This document shows positions 5,041-6,511 of a stretch of DNA of 6,511 nt, piece by piece. A program made the position numbers and the translations under genes. The notes beneath the pieces were generated by a model. It saw only the letters and a list, made by a program, of their open reading frames with translations, was not told the DNA's origin and did no database searches. The DNA comes from Chloroflexota bacterium (GTDB taxonomy: Bacteria; Chloroflexota; Dehalococcoidia; Bin125): the NCBI GenBank assembly GCA_027296805.1, contig JAPUIR010000074.1:1-6511 (forward strand). Reading direction: 5' to 3'. Each line of letters opens with the position of its first letter. Positions within the stretch are counted from its first letter, which is position 1.

Positions 5041-6511
5041 CCGACTTCGGCGTCGTCTCGATAGTCGCGCTGATGATCCGGCCGCCCGCCGGCGCCGGCG
5101 GGAACGCGCCGGGATCGCGCTCCTCCAACGCCAGGACCGCTCCCATCCCCTCGATCACCCGGCCGAAGGCCGTGAAGCTCTGCGCGTCGAGAAACCCAAC
5201 CGGCTCGTAGGTGATGAAGAACTGAGAGCCCGAAGCCGCGTTCGATCGTGCCATCGCAATCAGACCGATTCCCTCCAGGGAGAGCGCGGCCGCATTGTCG
5301 CCGATCTCCTCGTCCCGCAGCGAATAGCCGGGCCCTCCGTTGCCGATCGCCGTGGGATCGCCGCCCTGAGCAACAAAGCCCGCAATGACGCGGTGGAACG
5401 ACAGACCGTCGTAGAAGCCGGCCTCCACCAGAAAGACGAAGTTGTTCGCGTGGATCGGGGCGATGTCTTCGAAGAGATCGATGCGCACCGTACCGGTCTC
5501 GAGTTCCAACACCGCCACGTAGTCCAGGGCGCTGTCGAGCGTGAACGGCGGCGCTTCTTCGTACGTGGGCTTGTCGACGGCGCCGATATCCACGACACCC
5601 GGCTCCTCCTCGATGGGCGCGCTGGGCTCCGCGGTGAACGCGTCGTCCGCCGCTTGCGGCCGCCCGGAGACGGCGCTGATCGTGGGCAGAGCAATCTCGG
5701 CGCTGCCCGCGGCGACCGTCTCGATTCGCGCCGAGAGAATGACGTCTCCCGCAGGGGCGCGAGAATCGCCCTGGGGGTCGCGCTCACGGAGCCCGTGCAA
5801 CAACTCCTGCCCCTGAATGACCCGCCCGAACGGCGTGAAGCCAAGGCTGTCGAGCTGCGGTTGGGGCGAAAGCGTGATCAGGAACTGGGACGAGGAGGAC
5901 TCGCCGCGGACACGGGCCATGGCCAGTAACCCGGAATCGGCCAGCGTAAGCGGCTCCGCCAAGGAGGAGAGATCCTCCTCCCCCAAAAAGTATCCGGCGC
6001 CGTCATCGCCGGTGGCGTTGGGAGACCCGCTCTGCGCGATCTGTCCCGCCACCACGCGATGGAAGGTGAGATCGTCGTAAAAACCCTCGTTGACCAAAAA
6101 CACGAAGTTGTTGACGTGCAAAGGCGCGTCGTCGTCGAACAGCTGGATGCGCACCTCACCCGTCTCCAATTCGAAGACGGCAATGTAATCGAAGCTCTCG
6201 TCAAGAACGTTGGCCGGTGCCGTGTCGTAGGTGGGTTTCTCGACCGCGCCCACGCCGCCCGCGTCCTCATCGGCCGTCCGCCGGATCGACACTCCGCCCG
6301 GGTCGCCGCCGGTTGCACTGCTGCCGTGCGGATTGTCGTTGCCGAAGAGCAAGAGGGGCAGCAGCGCGCCGCCCATGCCGACCAGTCCGACCACATAGAA
6401 GATCTTCGCGTAGCGCGAGCGAAAGAACGATCGCCGGCTGCCGCCGCGGTCGAAGCCTTGCGAGTCCGCCCGCCGGCGCGCCAACCGCTGTACCCGCGTC
6501 CGCGCACTGCG
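5036..6511 (-). CDS. Membrane-anchored tandem cyclophilin-type peptidyl-prolyl isomerase (start uncertain, may be partial)
   Basis: Residues are numbered from the TTG at 6484-6482 (482 aa). A very basic N-terminus (1-27) is followed by one membrane helix (28-47), then a Gly/Ser/Asp linker and two cyclophilin domains (about 98-257 and 320-476), so the enzyme should face outside the membrane and assist folding of exported proteins. Domain 2 keeps the catalytic pattern FHR (Arg365), Phe370, Gln373, SQFF (Gln421, Phe423) and FLD (Phe431-Leu432). Domain 1 keeps Arg143, Gln151 and Gln200, but Gln148 replaces the usual Phe and Leu202 replaces the second Phe of SQFF, so its activity may be low. The repeat unit includes the pre-domain V(E/D)KPTY segment (81 and 303, period 222 residues). 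The frame stays open to the right edge and the TTG has no clear ribosome binding site, so the true start may lie beyond 6511. Confidence 0.9.
   Translation of the reverse strand, partial: RSARTRVQRLARRRADSQGFDRGGSRRSFFRSRYAKIFYVVGLVGMGGALLPLLLFGNDNPHGSSATGGDPGGVSIRRTADEDAGGVGAVEKPTYDTAPANVLDESFDYIAVFELETGEVRIQLFDDDAPLHVNNFVFLVNEGFYDDLTFHRVVAGQIAQSGSPNATGDDGAGYFLGEEDLSSLAEPLTLADSGLLAMARVRGESSSSQFLITLSPQPQLDSLGFTPFGRVIQGQELLHGLRERDPQGDSRAPAGDVILSARIETVAAGSAEIALPTISAVSGRPQAADDAFTAEPSAPIEEEPGVVDIGAVDKPTYEEAPPFTLDSALDYVAVLELETGTVRIDLFEDIAPIHANNFVFLVEAGFYDGLSFHRVIAGFVAQGGDPTAIGNGGPGYSLRDEEIGDNAAALSLEGIGLIAMARSNAASGSQFFITYEPVGFLDAQSFTAFGRVIEGMGAVLALEERDPGAFPPAPAGGRIISATIETTPKSG

Noticed and set aside
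5393..5929. A 178-codon + strand frame opposite the cyclophilin gene
   Set aside because: It lies wholly within the two-domain cyclophilin gene and has antisense-type composition (RRFFVRG, RLRPPG and similar).
5541..6280. The repeated DNA in the cyclophilin gene as a recent duplication or assembly artefact
   Set aside because: The two copies share only short identical DNA runs such as ACGAAGTTGTT and have clearly diverged at the protein level, so the duplication is old and both copies are real.
1..6511. CRISPR array, tRNA, rRNA, insertion sequence, phage or toxin-antitoxin genes
   Set aside because: I looked for regularly spaced repeats, tRNA-like cloverleaf ends, transposase motifs and terminal inverted repeats, and found none. 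The genes are ordinary chromosomal types with even codon use.

Overview
This is a GC-rich window with tightly packed genes on both strands. It reads as chromosomal DNA of a free-living, probably aquatic or soil bacterium. Eukaryotic-type (type II) glutamine synthetase, an ectoine-type diaminobutyrate aminotransferase, a short cyanobacterial-style RRM protein and a membrane-anchored cyclophilin with the 'KPTY...AP' pre-domain segment are together compatible with Chloroflexota or another GC-rich environmental lineage. This placement is a family-level impression, not a proof. I see no mobile element, CRISPR array, rRNA, tRNA or phage gene.

Layout. 1-161 (-) is the N-terminus of a lipoprotein cut by the window edge. 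162-426 is a divergent intergenic region holding two perfect palindromes and the leader of an RRM RNA-binding protein (427-684, +), followed by a strong hairpin terminator at 707-738. 763-1767 (-) is glutamine synthetase type II. About 235 bp separate it from the divergent ectB (2003-3259, +). ectB ends tail-to-tail with a UbiG-like SAM methyltransferase (3256-3993, -); the two stop codons share one CTAG. A 71-bp divergent gap then leads to two small integral-membrane proteins of unknown function in tandem (4065-4460 and 4530-4970, +). Finally 5036-6511 (-) encodes a membrane-anchored protein with two tandem cyclophilin domains; its reading frame is open to the right edge.

How they may work together. 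The only obvious metabolic link is between glutamine synthetase and EctB, which sit head to head: EctB uses glutamate as amino donor and glutamine synthetase consumes glutamate. EctB normally works with EctA and EctC to make the osmolyte ectoine, but neither is in this window, so EctB is either an orphan or part of a scattered pathway. The other genes look like ordinary housekeeping or envelope functions. I did not find a convincing new multi-gene system. The observations most worth following are the orphan ectB next to glnII, the duplicated cyclophilin with one eroded active site, and the palindromes upstream of the RRM gene.
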